Part shown: piece by piece, positions 37,689 through 47,764 of the stretch
Layout: every line of letters starts with the position of its first letter
Numbering within the stretch: position 1 is the stretch's first letter
NCBI RefSeq assembly: GCF_028280385.1
Contig: NZ_JANQLX010000006.1
Location: 91,270 to 155,269, forward strand
Length of the DNA: 64,000 nt
Reading direction: 5' to 3'
Source: Allomuricauda sp.
GTDB lineage: Bacteria; Bacteroidota; Bacteroidia; Flavobacteriales; Flavobacteriaceae
Program-made: the position numbers and the translations under genes
The notes under the pieces: model-generated
Told to the model about the DNA's origin: nothing
Seen by the model: the letters and a program-made list of their open reading frames with translations, nothing else
Database searches by the model: none

Positions 37689-38219
37689 TTACTCTTTATC
37701 CAAGGCCTTGGCAATTTTTTGGTTCCATTCCAATTGCTTTTGGGCATTTCTGGAAAAGCTTGTTTCCCAATCGTACAAATCTTGGTATTCTTCCAGTTCC
37801 TTCAGGATATCGCGATAGATGTCGCGTATTTCCTGTTTTACATTATCAGAAAAGGAAGTGCGCTCCAGCTTGTCACGCATTTTACGAGCAAACAATTCAG
37901 CAATATCAAAATGAAGCTGTTCATGGCTTAGGATAAGGTCATCGCAAACTTCTGGCTTGTACCAAGACTCATTCGGATAAAAATAGGCATTCACTTCAAA
38001 ATCCAGATGGACTTCATGGTGAATGAGGTTGGCGGAATATCTATAACTGATACCGCTTGCCGTAGTAGCGGCTGGTACCGCTGCCGGGGGCACTTTTCCC
38101 CTAAAATCGGCCCAAGTCAAGCGTTTATTGCCATCCCAAAGTATTCCCTCTTCAATTTCTTGGCCAAAACCCAAAAAACCCAAAAGCAGTATACATAGTA
38201 TGGATGTTATTTTACCCAA
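37689..38219 (-). CDS. DUF922 protein, putative exported zinc protease
   Basis: A 176-residue protein with a signal peptide ending near GFGQ. The stretch LILSHEQLHFDIAELFARK carries an HExxH metal-binding motif (HEQLH) and is the mark of DUF922, predicted Zn-dependent peptidases. A WADFRGKVP motif precedes it. Last gene of the guaA operon, overlapping OsmC by 13 bp. Activity is inferred from the motif only. Confidence 0.82.
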   Translation of the reverse strand: MGKITSILCILLLGFLGFGQEIEEGILWDGNKRLTWADFRGKVPPAAVPAATTASGISYRYSANLIHHEVHLDFEVNAYFYPNESWYKPEVCDDLILSHEQLHFDIAELFARKMRDKLERTSFSDNVKQEIRDIYRDILKELEEYQDLYDWETSFSRNAQKQLEWNQKIAKALDKE

Positions 38220-38611
38220 TTAAACACAATTACCTTTTCAATGTCGGGGTGCAAACTGTAATGTACAGGACAGGTATTGGCGGTATGTTCCAAAATCTTC
38301 CGATGCTTATCGGAAACATTGGCCGGAAATTCCATATTCACTTCAATCTTGGAAATTCGTCTAGGGTTGGCGGCCATGTGTTTGGTTACTTCCGCCGTGG
38401 AACCGGAAAGGTCCACTTCCAAATCCCGTGCCTTAATGCCCATCATTGTAAGCATGCAACTTGCCAGTCCGGTGGCAACGGTATCGGTAGGGGAAAATGC
38501 CTGCCCCAAACCATTGTTATCTACGGGTGCATCCGTTACAAATTCATTGTTAGATCGTAGGTGAAGGCATGTGGTGCGCAACTCACCGTTATAGGTCACT
38601 TTTGAGGTCAT
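38207..38611 (-). CDS. OsmC family peroxiredoxin-like protein
   Basis: A 134-residue cytoplasmic protein of the OsmC/Ohr fold, which reduces organic hydroperoxides via two Cys. Both are present: the first in LASCMLTMMG, the second in NTCPVHYSL. SPTDTVATGL is also typical. The YhfA-like subgroup fits the length. Overlaps the upstream LysM gene by 23 bp and the DUF922 gene by 13 bp, so translation is coupled. Substrate unknown. Confidence 0.9.
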   Translation of the reverse strand: MTSKVTYNGELRTTCLHLRSNNEFVTDAPVDNNGLGQAFSPTDTVATGLASCMLTMMGIKARDLEVDLSGSTAEVTKHMAANPRRISKIEVNMEFPANVSDKHRKILEHTANTCPVHYSLHPDIEKVIVFNWVK

Positions 38612-40733
38612 CCAAACGTATTTCCTTGATTTGTAAACTATCGTATTCCATCAAATAGGCTGCCCGGTTGTAGTATCCGGACATAAATTCGTTAAAATAA
38701 TTGAAACTGTTTCCGGTATACTCCGTAAGTCCCACCATCTTGGAAGTTTCAAACAGATTGTTCTTGTGGGCCAATTTAAGCAGTATGTCATAGGTCATAT
38801 CAAACCCTCGAACGGCATAGCGGTCCGGATTAATTCCCCTAAACTTTTTTCTATAGGCCTTGGTAAATGCATCATTCCCCGCTTCGCGATAAAAACTTGG
38901 ATAGGCAAACCGTAAATTGGATAAATGGGTACTGGAAATGGCATCATTCTCAAAGGCCATGTTGTAATCGGTTGTGAACATCCGAACTGAAATTTCTTCG
39001 GTATTGGCCGAGTTAAGAATAGAGCTTACACTGGATACCATATTGGCTTGGTCCGTTTCCAAAAAGACCCAATTTTCCTTTTCTTCTGAAAGCATGATCA
39101 AAAACTCATCCAAATGCAGTGATTTATTATCAATTACCTTGGCAATCTGTGCTGCCGGAAACTTGGATAATATGGAGTCATGCGCCACTTGGTGCGTGGA
39201 ATCTGCAATGATCACCACATTTTGGTCCGTATGTATTTTGCCCAAATAATCCAGCATTTTTTTGCGGAGCACCTCCTCCTTGGGCACTGAATAAAACACG
39301 TTTCCATGGCTCAGCTGGCTGTCCGAAGCTGTTGGGGAAATCACGGGTATATCCTTGCTGGCGGCCTGCACGGCAACTTCGTCCAAGGCACCTGAGGTGA
39401 CAGGGCCAATAATTGCACTTACATCCCAAATATTTTCACGGAACAGTATTTCCTTCACTTTGGCCTGGCTCAATTCTGTGTCATAGGTCTCCACCTCCAC
39501 GGAAACTCCCATTTTCTTAATGGAATCCAAGGCCACCAGGGCACCGGAATAGAACCCAAGGCTCAGGGCCAGGTCCCGTCGTGTCTTAATTTGGTTGTTG
39601 GTCTTTTTTCTATCGTTGAAATCGATGCGGTCCAAACGGAAAGGTAACAAAAACAACAATTTGGGCCGTTGTGCCACATCTATACTGTCTATCAGGTTTA
39701 CCTTATCGAGCACCAATGCATTTTTGACCTCGAGACCTTCCGACCTATCTTTTGGCAATTTTAGAACCATCCCTGCTTTTAGGCCGTTTTCCAATTCGGG
39801 GTTTAAAGCAAAAAGGGAGTCCCTTGAAATTTTCAGATTTTGTGTTAATCGAAAAATGTTTTGCTTGGGCTTTACTTCGTAAAAAATGAAGTTATCCGTA
39901 TTCACTTCCCCTGAAGTATCTTTCTTTTTGGGCAACCTAAGTACCATGCCCTCCTTTAATCCGCCTTGTTCCATGATCTCAGGATTCAGCTTTACAATGG
40001 AATCTGAGGGGATACCATACTCTTTGCCAAGACTGTACAATGTCTGTTTGGCAGGTACCGTAAAGGAGACAAACAGATCTATAACCTGCTCCAAACTATC
40101 GCCCTTGGGCCTGGGAAGTTTAAGTTCTTGGCCAATGGCCAAATAATCCGAGCTCTTATTTAAGTCGGGGTTCAAGGCCACCAAACTGTCCACGGTAATC
40201 CCGTATTTATGGGCAATGCTCCAACGTGTTTCCTTGGGTTGTACCTGGTATGTTTCAAAGTCCAAAGCCCTTTCGTCCTCATCCGTACGTTCTGGATATT
40301 TTGGAATCTGTAGCACCATCCCCTTTTTAAGAGGTTCGGCGTACAGTTGACGGTTATGGCGCTTGAGCTGCTCTTCGGTGATATCATAGCGCTGGGTCAG
40401 GCCAAAAAGAGTTTCTTTCCTTCTAACCCTATGCCTTTCAAATCCAATGGGTTTATCCTGTTCTTCAACTTTTTCCTGGGTCGGTTTTTCTTCTTGGACA
40501 ATAACGCTGCCATCCAACGGAATAATCAAAATGGTGTTCGGTTTTACATCCGAAGCAGTTTTAATCTCTTTGTTGGATTGTAAAATGGTATATGGAGTTA
40601 CCCGATATTGCTGTGAAATACTTTGCAGGGTCTCCCCTTCTTTTACCGCATGGGTGATATATTTCTGCGCTGAAACAAGCGAGGTGGCCAATAAAAAGGC
40701 CACAAAAGCCAATATTTTAAGCTGTTTTTTCAT
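38589..40733 (-). CDS. LysM-repeat protein fused to a periplasmic binding-protein fold
   Basis: A 714-residue exported protein (signal peptide cleaved near LVSAQ). Five LysM modules cover about residues 25-350 (for example [19 protein letters not shown], and later [17 protein letters not shown]), predicted to hold peptidoglycan. The C-terminal half (about 375-700) resembles type I amino-acid ABC transporter binding proteins: [35 protein letters not shown] and [14 protein letters not shown]. No transporter genes lie nearby, so sensing or scaffolding is likelier than uptake. The start chosen overlaps the guaA stop as ATGA; an ATG 6 bp upstream is also possible. Confidence 0.88.
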   Translation of the reverse strand: MKKQLKILAFVAFLLATSLVSAQKYITHAVKEGETLQSISQQYRVTPYTILQSNKEIKTASDVKPNTILIIPLDGSVIVQEEKPTQEKVEEQDKPIGFERHRVRRKETLFGLTQRYDITEEQLKRHNRQLYAEPLKKGMVLQIPKYPERTDEDERALDFETYQVQPKETRWSIAHKYGITVDSLVALNPDLNKSSDYLAIGQELKLPRPKGDSLEQVIDLFVSFTVPAKQTLYSLGKEYGIPSDSIVKLNPEIMEQGGLKEGMVLRLPKKKDTSGEVNTDNFIFYEVKPKQNIFRLTQNLKISRDSLFALNPELENGLKAGMVLKLPKDRSEGLEVKNALVLDKVNLIDSIDVAQRPKLLFLLPFRLDRIDFNDRKKTNNQIKTRRDLALSLGFYSGALVALDSIKKMGVSVEVETYDTELSQAKVKEILFRENIWDVSAIIGPVTSGALDEVAVQAASKDIPVISPTASDSQLSHGNVFYSVPKEEVLRKKMLDYLGKIHTDQNVVIIADSTHQVAHDSILSKFPAAQIAKVIDNKSLHLDEFLIMLSEEKENWVFLETDQANMVSSVSSILNSANTEEISVRMFTTDYNMAFENDAISSTHLSNLRFAYPSFYREAGNDAFTKAYRKKFRGINPDRYAVRGFDMTYDILLKLAHKNNLFETSKMVGLTEYTGNSFNYFNEFMSGYYNRAAYLMEYDSLQIKEIRLDDLKSDL

Positions 40734-42262
40734 TCCCATTCTATAGTTGCAGGTGGCTTGGAACTGATATCATACACTACTCTATTAACGCCCTTGACCT
40801 TATTTATTATATCATTGGAGGTCTTTTGCAAAAATTCATAGGGTAAATTCACCCAATCTGCCGTCATTCCGTCGGTACTTTCCACTGCTCTAAGCGTTAC
40901 ACATTTTTCATATGTTCTTTCATCTCCCATGACTCCTACACTATTTACGGGCAAAAGCATGGCTCCGGCCTGCCAAACCTTGTCATATAGGCCCCATTTT
41001 TTGAGTCCATCAATAAAAATCGCGTCCACTTCCTGTAATATAGACACTTTTTCGGCGGTAATGTCACCTAAAATCCTGATGCCCAATCCAGGACCGGGAA
41101 ATGGGTGCCTTCCCAAAATAGCCGGGTCCATTCCCAAATTTTTTCCAACCCTTCTTACCTCATCCTTGAACAAGAGATGCAAAGGTTCCACGATTTTCAA
41201 TTTCATATAATCTGGCAGACCACCAACATTATGGTGGCTCTTTATTGTTGCCGATGGCCCTCCACTGGCAGAAACGGACTCAATCCGATCGGGATAAATA
41301 GTTCCTTGGGCCAACCATGTGGCATTTTCCACTTTGTGGGATTCGTCATCAAACACTTCAATAAAAACCCTTCCAATGATCTTTCTTTTCTTCTCTGGAT
41401 CGGATTCTCCTTTGAGAGCTTCCAAAAAACGTGCCGAAGCATCCACGCCTTTCACGTTCAGTCCCATATGCTGATACTGGTCCAGCACACTTTCAAACTC
41501 ATTTTTTCGGAGCAGCCCATTGTTCACGAATATGCAATGCAGGTGTTTGCCAATAGCTTTGTGCAACAACATGGCGGCCACGCTGGAATCCACGCCTCCG
41601 GAAAGTCCCAAAATAACCTTTTCATCCCCAATTTTTTCCTTGAGTTCAGCTACGGTGGTCTCAATAAAGGCATCTGGCGTCCAGTCCTGTTTTAGACCTG
41701 CAATCCTTACCAAAAAGTTTTCCAAAAGCTTCTTACCGTCCTTGGTATGGTATACTTCCGGATGGAATTGTATGCCATAGGTGGATTCCCCCTCGATTTG
41801 AAAGGCGGCATTTTCCACATCATGTGTACTGGCCAAGCGGTTGGCACCCGTCGGCAGCTCCTTGATGGTATCACTATGGCTCATCCAAACTTGGCTTCCC
41901 AAGTCGATTCCTTCTAGAAACACTTCGTTCTCCTTGATATAGGATAGATTGGCCCTGCCATATTCCCTTGTGGCGGAAGGGGCTACCATTCCCCCATTGG
42001 CCTGGGATAAGTGCTGTGCCCCATAGCAAATGCCCAACAGCGGCTTTTTACCTTTAATTTGGGAAAGATCCGGTTGGGGTGCATCATCGGCCCTAACGGA
42101 ATAAGGGGAGCCAGAAAGAATCACGGCCTGGTACTCCGATAAATCCTCGGGTAAATTATTGTACGGTTTGATTTCTGAGTAAATGTTGAGCTCACGAACC
42201 CTTCTTGCGATCAACTGGGTGTACTGAGAGCCAAAGTCTAGGATAAGTACGTTGTTATGCAT
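40730..42262 (-). CDS. guaA: GMP synthase (glutamine-hydrolysing)
   Basis: Converts XMP to GMP. 510 residues from the start at 42262, where [21 protein letters not shown] matches the family N-terminus when read as two blocks. Class I amidotransferase with nucleophile Cys79 (GICYGAQHL) and [11 protein letters not shown] pyrophosphatase domain with [17 protein letters not shown]-terminal dimerisation domain ending KPPATIEWE. First gene of a four-gene overlapping operon. A perfect -7 box sits 3 nt before the ATG, so its mRNA may be leaderless. Confidence 0.97.
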   Translation of the reverse strand: MHNNVLILDFGSQYTQLIARRVRELNIYSEIKPYNNLPEDLSEYQAVILSGSPYSVRADDAPQPDLSQIKGKKPLLGICYGAQHLSQANGGMVAPSATREYGRANLSYIKENEVFLEGIDLGSQVWMSHSDTIKELPTGANRLASTHDVENAAFQIEGESTYGIQFHPEVYHTKDGKKLLENFLVRIAGLKQDWTPDAFIETTVAELKEKIGDEKVILGLSGGVDSSVAAMLLHKAIGKHLHCIFVNNGLLRKNEFESVLDQYQHMGLNVKGVDASARFLEALKGESDPEKKRKIIGRVFIEVFDDESHKVENATWLAQGTIYPDRIESVSASGGPSATIKSHHNVGGLPDYMKLKIVEPLHLLFKDEVRRVGKNLGMDPAILGRHPFPGPGLGIRILGDITAEKVSILQEVDAIFIDGLKKWGLYDKVWQAGAMLLPVNSVGVMGDERTYEKCVTLRAVESTDGMTADWVNLPYEFLQKTSNDIINKVKGVNRVVYDISSKPPATIEWE

Positions 42263-42265
42263 GGG

Positions 42266-42273
42266 CAAAAATA
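42266..42273 (-). promoter_or_regulatory. -7 promoter box directly before guaA start
   Basis: Minus-strand TATTTTTG (42273-42266), 3 nt from the ATG at 42262. No TTG is seen at 17-23 nt upstream, so the -33 box is absent or unusual. Confidence 0.4.
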
Positions 42274-42530
42274 GCAATTTGCATTAGTTGAAAAAGTATC
42301 TTTCCCGGGTTATTTTGTAGAAGTTTTCAAAAGATTTTTTCACAGACCAAAACACCCTAACATTTAATTCCAACCCTTGCTGAACAGCTCCGAAAGCATT
42401 GGTTTATTAACGGTTTGGAGAATCATAATTTTTTATTTTAAGTTCCCCGAACAAATCTTGAATATAACGTTAAGTAGTTTTTTTCTTAACAATTTTCGCC
42501 ATTTCTTTGCCTTCCTAAACAGACCAAACT

Positions 42531-43190
42531 ATGATCAAGGGATTTATTTTTGACTTGGATGGGGTAATCACCGATACTGCCGAACTCCACTACAAGGCTT
42601 GGAAGGCTTTGGCGGATGAAATGAACTGGGATTTTGATTTTGAAGTAAACGATAAATTACGGGGTATCTCCCGTTTGGATTCCATAAAAGTGATTCTTGA
42701 TCATAACAACACCAGTTTGGACAATGCCACCCTTCAACAATTGGCCACCAAAAAAAATGACCTTTATGTTGCCAGTTTGGATGATATGGGTTCGGACGAT
42801 TATCTACCTGGAGCGAGGGAACTACTTACCCATTTGAGGACGGAAGGCTTTAATGTGGCCCTTGGAAGTGCCAGTAAAAATGCGGAAAAAGTGCTGCAAC
42901 AACTTAATGCCACCGCCTACTTTGATGTTATTGGGGATGGTCATAGCGTCTCCAAAAGCAAACCTGCCCCGGATATTTTCCTCTTTGGCGCCGAAAAAAT
43001 GAAATTACAGCCCGAAGAATGCATTGTATTTGAAGATGCTGAAAGTGGTGTCGACGCCGCCAAGGCAGGAGGGTTTTATAGTGTGGGCATAGGACCCAAG
43101 GAACGAGTGGGCCATGCAGACCTTAGATTTGATAGCATGGCGGAAGCCACTCTTTTTGAGATCAAATCCTACTTCGCGGACTTGTTTTAA
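42531..43190 (+). CDS. pgmB: Beta-phosphoglucomutase
   Basis: HAD-family enzyme turning beta-glucose 1-phosphate into glucose 6-phosphate after phosphorolysis of maltose, trehalose or similar sugars. 219 residues. HAD motif I FDLDGVITDT with nucleophile Asp8 and acid/base Asp10, substrate-cap HYKAW, motif II LGSAS, motif III Lys in SKSKPAPDIF and motif IV VFEDAESGVDAA. The RGISRLDS cap loop is typical of this subgroup. No glycoside phosphorylase is adjacent; the GH97 gene is 5 kb away. Confidence 0.93.
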   Translation: MIKGFIFDLDGVITDTAELHYKAWKALADEMNWDFDFEVNDKLRGISRLDSIKVILDHNNTSLDNATLQQLATKKNDLYVASLDDMGSDDYLPGARELLTHLRTEGFNVALGSASKNAEKVLQQLNATAYFDVIGDGHSVSKSKPAPDIFLFGAEKMKLQPEECIVFEDAESGVDAAKAGGFYSVGIGPKERVGHADLRFDSMAEATLFEIKSYFADLF

Positions 43191-43241
43191 GTTTCCAAGC
43201 TCTTTTCAAAAAGGGGTGTTACCCTAGAACAGGCGCATAAA

Positions 43242-43271
43242 AAAAGCCCCGGGAACCACTCCAGGGCTTTT
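43242..43271 (-). terminator. Terminator between pgmB and bshC (bidirectional)
   Basis: GC-rich 11-bp stem with one mismatch (43242-43252 with 43261-43271). Read on the minus strand it is followed by seven T, ending the bshC transcript; on the plus strand four T follow, so it may also end pgmB. Confidence 0.75.
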
Positions 43272-43466
43272 AAAATAAAATCAAAACCAACCTAAACATA
43301 TGAGTTTACCAACTCAAATTGTTAGAAAATTTCATAGCAATTTTCATAAGTAAAACAACTAGGTGGGTATAAACCCTACTTTATTTCTGGATTTTTTTTG
43401 AAAAATAATCAGTATTCAATATAAAATATTGATTATCAACTGTTTGTTGTTCAATAAAAATTTTGA
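43272..43466. other. Structure-rich intergenic DNA 3' of bshC
   Basis: Between the terminator and bshC. Holds TGAGTT-TACC-AACTCA (43301-43316), GAAAATT/AATTTTC (43325-43345), GGGT-ATAA-ACCC and CAATAT-AAA-ATATTG near 43417-43431. A 17-codon ATG frame at 43300-43353 on the plus strand is not convincing as a gene. May be the 3' UTR of bshC or an unannotated RNA. Confidence 0.4.
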
Positions 43467-45068
43467 TCAAACGGTCAAAACCGCAAACTTCTCAGAGAAT
43501 GGGTCCAAGGTTTCCATTAATTCCGGGACCATTTCAAACCCCAAATCCAGAAACAACTCGGAGAAATTCAATTGGCGTTCCTGAAGGGATTGATTGGGGA
43601 AAAGTTCGTTCTGGATATCCGTCATACGCATCACATGATCGCGAAGCTTCCTTTTTTGGGCCTGTAGCAATCTCTTCTCCAGGGCATCCAGTCCCTTTTT
43701 TTGTTTCACTTCCTGCGCTTTGACGGCTCCAAGGAAAGACTTGTCCGTTTCATTGGCCAGGCTGTACAACAACTCAAACTGCTCTTCCAACAGTTTTTTT
43801 TGTGGTGAGAAATCAATATCAATATTGGATATTTCCCTGATTTTCTTGTTGATCAACCTGTTTTGCTTGAGAAACAGATCAGAAGTCTTCAGACCCAGTT
43901 TTTCAACTTTTTTCTTCTGTTTTTTGGTAAGGACCAAGGCAGAGTTCCTAAGCAATAACATGGGAAAGTTTACCCCAAAATTTTCAAAATAGGATTTGAG
44001 TTCCAGCCAATAGGCCAGCTCCCCCCCTCCGCCGATATAGCATAAATTTGGCAAAACCACCTCTTGGTATAGGGGGCGTGCAATCACATTGGGGGAAAAT
44101 CGTTGCGGAAACTGTTCCAACTCCGCTTCCAGTTCTTCGGAAGAAAATTTCAGCTCGGTATCCTTTACCTCAAAAACCCCATCCTTTTGCACAATGCGTT
44201 CCCTAACACCCTGCGTGTGGTAGAAGTAGTTGATTTCCCTGGGGTTCACTTGAATTTTATAATCGGATGACAACTCGGAAAGTGACCCAATGGTCGCATT
44301 TACATGTTGGAATGCGAGATTTTCAAAAATATCCTTCTTGGCATAAGGAATCAATTGCCGTTTTAAACTGGCATGGTCCCCATCAACGATCACCAAACCG
44401 TATTCACCAAACAGTTCGTTGGCCAAATATCGGGTGGCATCGCTTAAATTATCGTGTTCTAAATATGTTTTTTGGAACAGTTCCTTAATGCTCTTTGCAT
44501 TTTTTGAACTTCCCAATTGGGCCGAAAATGTTTGAAACACCTCTTCCAACCCTGATGTGTCCAAAGGGCCTACCGCTCCTGAAACTTCCTTGTTCCATTG
44601 GACTTTCTGCCCCTTAAAATTAAAGTAGTTGATCTCGTCAAAGTCGTGGTCTTCGGAAGCCATCCAATACACAGGAACAAACCTATAATCCTTATAAGTA
44701 TCCCTTAATTTTTGGGCCATGGCCACGGTAGAAACTATTTTGTACAGAAAATAAAGTGGTCCTGTAAATAGATTTAATTGGTGCCCCGTAACAACAGTGA
44801 AGGTGTTGGAATGTTGCAAGCTGCTGATTTGCTCTTGTGTTGCCTCGGAAACATGGAACCCCTGGTACTGTTCATGCAATGCATCCACCAATATTTTTCT
44901 TCGGGTTTGGGGAAAATTTGCCTCCTTTTCCAGGATCTGGTTCTTAAAATTTTCCAATTTGGGAAACCTATTGTAAAAGGGTTTTAGGGCTTCCGTTTCA
45001 TCCAAATAGTCGCAAATAAGCTTGGAAAAATAACCTGTTTCCTTAAAAGGTATACACTCTACTTCCAT
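43467..45068 (-). CDS. bshC: Bacillithiol biosynthesis cysteine-adding enzyme BshC
   Basis: Last step of bacillithiol synthesis: adds cysteine to glucosaminyl-malate. 533 residues, family length. Recognised by the N-terminal block (LICDYLDETEALKPFYNRFP), VVTGHQLNLFTGPLYFLYKI, FVPVYWMASEDHDFDEINYF, and LCYIGGGGELAYWLELKSYF, followed by a C-terminal coiled-coil region (about 400-500). The other two genes (bshA, bshB) are not in the window. Single gene with its own terminator. Shows the organism probably uses bacillithiol as its low-molecular-weight thiol. Confidence 0.94.
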   Translation of the reverse strand: MEVECIPFKETGYFSKLICDYLDETEALKPFYNRFPKLENFKNQILEKEANFPQTRRKILVDALHEQYQGFHVSEATQEQISSLQHSNTFTVVTGHQLNLFTGPLYFLYKIVSTVAMAQKLRDTYKDYRFVPVYWMASEDHDFDEINYFNFKGQKVQWNKEVSGAVGPLDTSGLEEVFQTFSAQLGSSKNAKSIKELFQKTYLEHDNLSDATRYLANELFGEYGLVIVDGDHASLKRQLIPYAKKDIFENLAFQHVNATIGSLSELSSDYKIQVNPREINYFYHTQGVRERIVQKDGVFEVKDTELKFSSEELEAELEQFPQRFSPNVIARPLYQEVVLPNLCYIGGGGELAYWLELKSYFENFGVNFPMLLLRNSALVLTKKQKKKVEKLGLKTSDLFLKQNRLINKKIREISNIDIDFSPQKKLLEEQFELLYSLANETDKSFLGAVKAQEVKQKKGLDALEKRLLQAQKRKLRDHVMRMTDIQNELFPNQSLQERQLNFSELFLDLGFEMVPELMETLDPFSEKFAVLTV

Positions 45069-45213
45069 TAAATTCCAAAATGAAGTGCTAAAGATACTTC
45101 TCTTCTTTTTTTCTCATCCTAAAAATAAGTTAATTAGATGGGAAGTCCTTTTGTTTTAAAAGTGGTGTTTCGCGAATTAATTGTTAGATTTGATTTCTTC
45201 AAACACCGCACAT

Positions 45214-47664
45214 ATGGCAAGATTTTTATTTTCTCTATTTGTACTATCAACCTGTTTATTGACCGCCCAAAATCTGCAATCACCTTCAGAATTTTTGGGT
45301 TATGAGCTGGGTACCGAATTCACGAGACATCATGAAGTAAAGGATTATTACGAATATCTGGCAGAGCAGGCACCGGACAGGGTAAAGCTTACCACCTATG
45401 GACAAACCAACGAAAGGCGTCCCTTGCTACTGGCCTATGTTTCCTCCGCCAACAATATGGCCAATCTGGAAAATATTAGACAGGAGCATTTAAAGGATAT
45501 TGAAGGTTCTGGAAGCACCTCTACGGCTATTGTCTGGCTAAGCTACAATGTACATGGAAATGAAAGTGTTGGGACGGAGGCCTCCATGCAAACCGTATAT
45601 GAGCTTCTGACCAAAAAACAATCTTATCTGGAGAATACCGTGGTAATTATCGACCCCTGTGTCAATCCCGATGGAAGAGACCGATATGTAAATTGGTACA
45701 ATCAATATAAGAACACACCACATCAGTTGGATGCCAACAGCAAGGAACACAATGAAGGATGGTGGAGTGGCCGAAGCAACCATTATATGTTTGATCTAAA
45801 CCGGGATTGGGCCTGGTTGACCCAAGTGGAAAGTCAGCAACGATTGAAGGTCTATAACCAATGGCTGCCCCATGTTCATGTGGATTTCCATGAGCAAGGC
45901 ATGGACAATCCCTATTATTTTGCGCCTGCGGCGGAGCCGTATCACGAAGTGATCACCAATTTCCAGCGCGATTTTCAGGTAACCCTAGGTAAAAACCACG
46001 CCAAATACTTTGATGCCAATGGTTGGTTCTACTTTACCAAAGAGATTTTCGACCTTTTTTATCCAAGCTATGGGGATACCTATCCCACCTACAACGGTGC
46101 TATCGGTATGACCTATGAGCAAGGCGGTAGCGGACGTGGTGGCCTTGGGGTAATCAACCGAATTGGCGATACCCTAACGTTGAAAGACCGTATTGCCCAT
46201 CACCATACCACGGGACTTTCCACCGTAGAAGTCTCCCACCAGAATGCACAGAAATTAAACACGGAATTCAGGAAATTCTACCAAAGAAAGAATTTCAAGT
46301 ACAAGAGTTATGTCCTAAATGGAGATCAAGATAAGATTGATGCACTAAAACAGTTGCTCTCCCAACACGAAATAAAATACGGAAGCCCAACAGTTTCCTC
46401 AACCAAAGGATACAATTACCAAACGGGGGCCAATGGCAATATGGCGGTTTCTGAAAACAGTCTTGTGGTTTCTACCAACCAACCCAAGGGTACTTTGGTA
46501 AAGGTCCTATTTGAGCCAAATGCCAAGCTCAGTGATTCCCTCACGTACGACATCACAGCATGGTCCCTTCCATATGCCTATGGTTTAAAGGGCATTGCAT
46601 CCACGTCCTTGGTGCCCAGTAGTCAAGTAAGCCAGAAGAACACCGCTAGTACTATAAGTCCCGGTAGTTATGCTTACATATCCGATTGGAACAGCATGAA
46701 GGATGCACGTTTTCTGGCGGCTTTGCTAAAAGAAGGCATTCGTGTGCGAAAGGCAGATCATCCCTTTTCTGTAGAAGGTAAATCTTTTCAAAGGGGTAGT
46801 TTGATCATTACCAAAGGAGACAATCAAAACAAATCGGATTTCTTTACAAAACTGTCCGCCATAAGCAAAAAACACAATCAAGAATTGACTGCTTCCAGTA
46901 CCGGATATGTGGATTCTGGAAAGGATTTTGGTTCCGATTATGTACAGATGATCACCAAGCCCAAAATTGCAATTATGTCCGGAGAACCAACATCCACCTT
47001 GCGATTTGGGGAAATCTGGCATTTCTTCGAACAACAATTGCATTATCCCATTTCGGTAATTGACAGTGAATATGCAAATTATGTGGACTTGGAGGATTAC
47101 AACATTTTGATTCTTCCCGGTGGCAATTACGCAGGCCATTTTAAAGAAGAACAACTAAAAAAGCTAAAGGATTGGGTGGGTTCCGGAGGTAAGCTCATTG
47201 CCATGGACGGTGCCATCAACGGAATTGCTGGAGAAAATGGTTTTGGGATCAAGAAAAAGGAAGCTGCCAAGGATTCCACTGAAAACAAGCCCATGCCCCA
47301 TAAAAATGCAGAACGGGAACAAATCAAAAAAGCCATCACGGGGGCCATTTTCAAGGTGAAGGTGGATAATTCCCATCCCCTGGCCTATGGGTACGGTGCG
47401 GATTACTTTACCCTTAAATTGGGCAATGCCAGTTATGAATACCTTCCGTGGGGAAATGCAGCCTATTTGGACAGTGAATTTCCAAACCAAGTTTCGGGCT
47501 TTGCGGGAAGCGAAGCCAGAAAAAAAATTGGAAAATCCTTGATTTTTGGTGTTGAAAGTGTGGGACAGGGTAATGTGGTCTACATGGTGGACAACCCCTT
47601 GTTCAGAGGTTTTTGGGAAAATGGGAAGCTGTTTTTCGCCAACGCACTATTTATGGTTGATTAA
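45214..47664 (+). CDS. Exported M14 zinc carboxypeptidase with C-terminal amidotransferase-like domain
   Basis: Start at 45214 gives a signal peptide (LSTCLLTAQ) and 816 residues. Peptidase M14 domain (about 35-350): zinc ligands His114 and Glu117 (YNVHGNES) and His226 (VDFHEQG), substrate-binding CVNPDGRDRY, and catalytic Glu in MTYEQGGSGRGG. The region 575-720 (IAIMSGEPTSTLRFGEIW, YNILILPGGNY, LKDWVGSGGKLIAMDG) looks like a class I glutamine-amidotransferase fold without an evident catalytic Cys. Probably degrades peptides outside the inner membrane. Function of the second domain unknown. Confidence 0.92.
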   Translation: MARFLFSLFVLSTCLLTAQNLQSPSEFLGYELGTEFTRHHEVKDYYEYLAEQAPDRVKLTTYGQTNERRPLLLAYVSSANNMANLENIRQEHLKDIEGSGSTSTAIVWLSYNVHGNESVGTEASMQTVYELLTKKQSYLENTVVIIDPCVNPDGRDRYVNWYNQYKNTPHQLDANSKEHNEGWWSGRSNHYMFDLNRDWAWLTQVESQQRLKVYNQWLPHVHVDFHEQGMDNPYYFAPAAEPYHEVITNFQRDFQVTLGKNHAKYFDANGWFYFTKEIFDLFYPSYGDTYPTYNGAIGMTYEQGGSGRGGLGVINRIGDTLTLKDRIAHHHTTGLSTVEVSHQNAQKLNTEFRKFYQRKNFKYKSYVLNGDQDKIDALKQLLSQHEIKYGSPTVSSTKGYNYQTGANGNMAVSENSLVVSTNQPKGTLVKVLFEPNAKLSDSLTYDITAWSLPYAYGLKGIASTSLVPSSQVSQKNTASTISPGSYAYISDWNSMKDARFLAALLKEGIRVRKADHPFSVEGKSFQRGSLIITKGDNQNKSDFFTKLSAISKKHNQELTASSTGYVDSGKDFGSDYVQMITKPKIAIMSGEPTSTLRFGEIWHFFEQQLHYPISVIDSEYANYVDLEDYNILILPGGNYAGHFKEEQLKKLKDWVGSGGKLIAMDGAINGIAGENGFGIKKKEAAKDSTENKPMPHKNAEREQIKKAITGAIFKVKVDNSHPLAYGYGADYFTLKLGNASYEYLPWGNAAYLDSEFPNQVSGFAGSEARKKIGKSLIFGVESVGQGNVVYMVDNPLFRGFWENGKLFFANALFMVD

Positions 47665-47764
47665 GCCATGATCATTGGATTTTTGGGAGGTTGATGACGG
47701 CTGAATAGGTCGCATAACTCTGCAAATTTTTGTATCTTTATAGATAGCATCATCCGATAAATCC

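Noticed and set aside
43300..43353. 17-codon ORF on the plus strand
   Set aside because: Too short, no ribosome site, made of inverted repeats; no way to tell it from chance.
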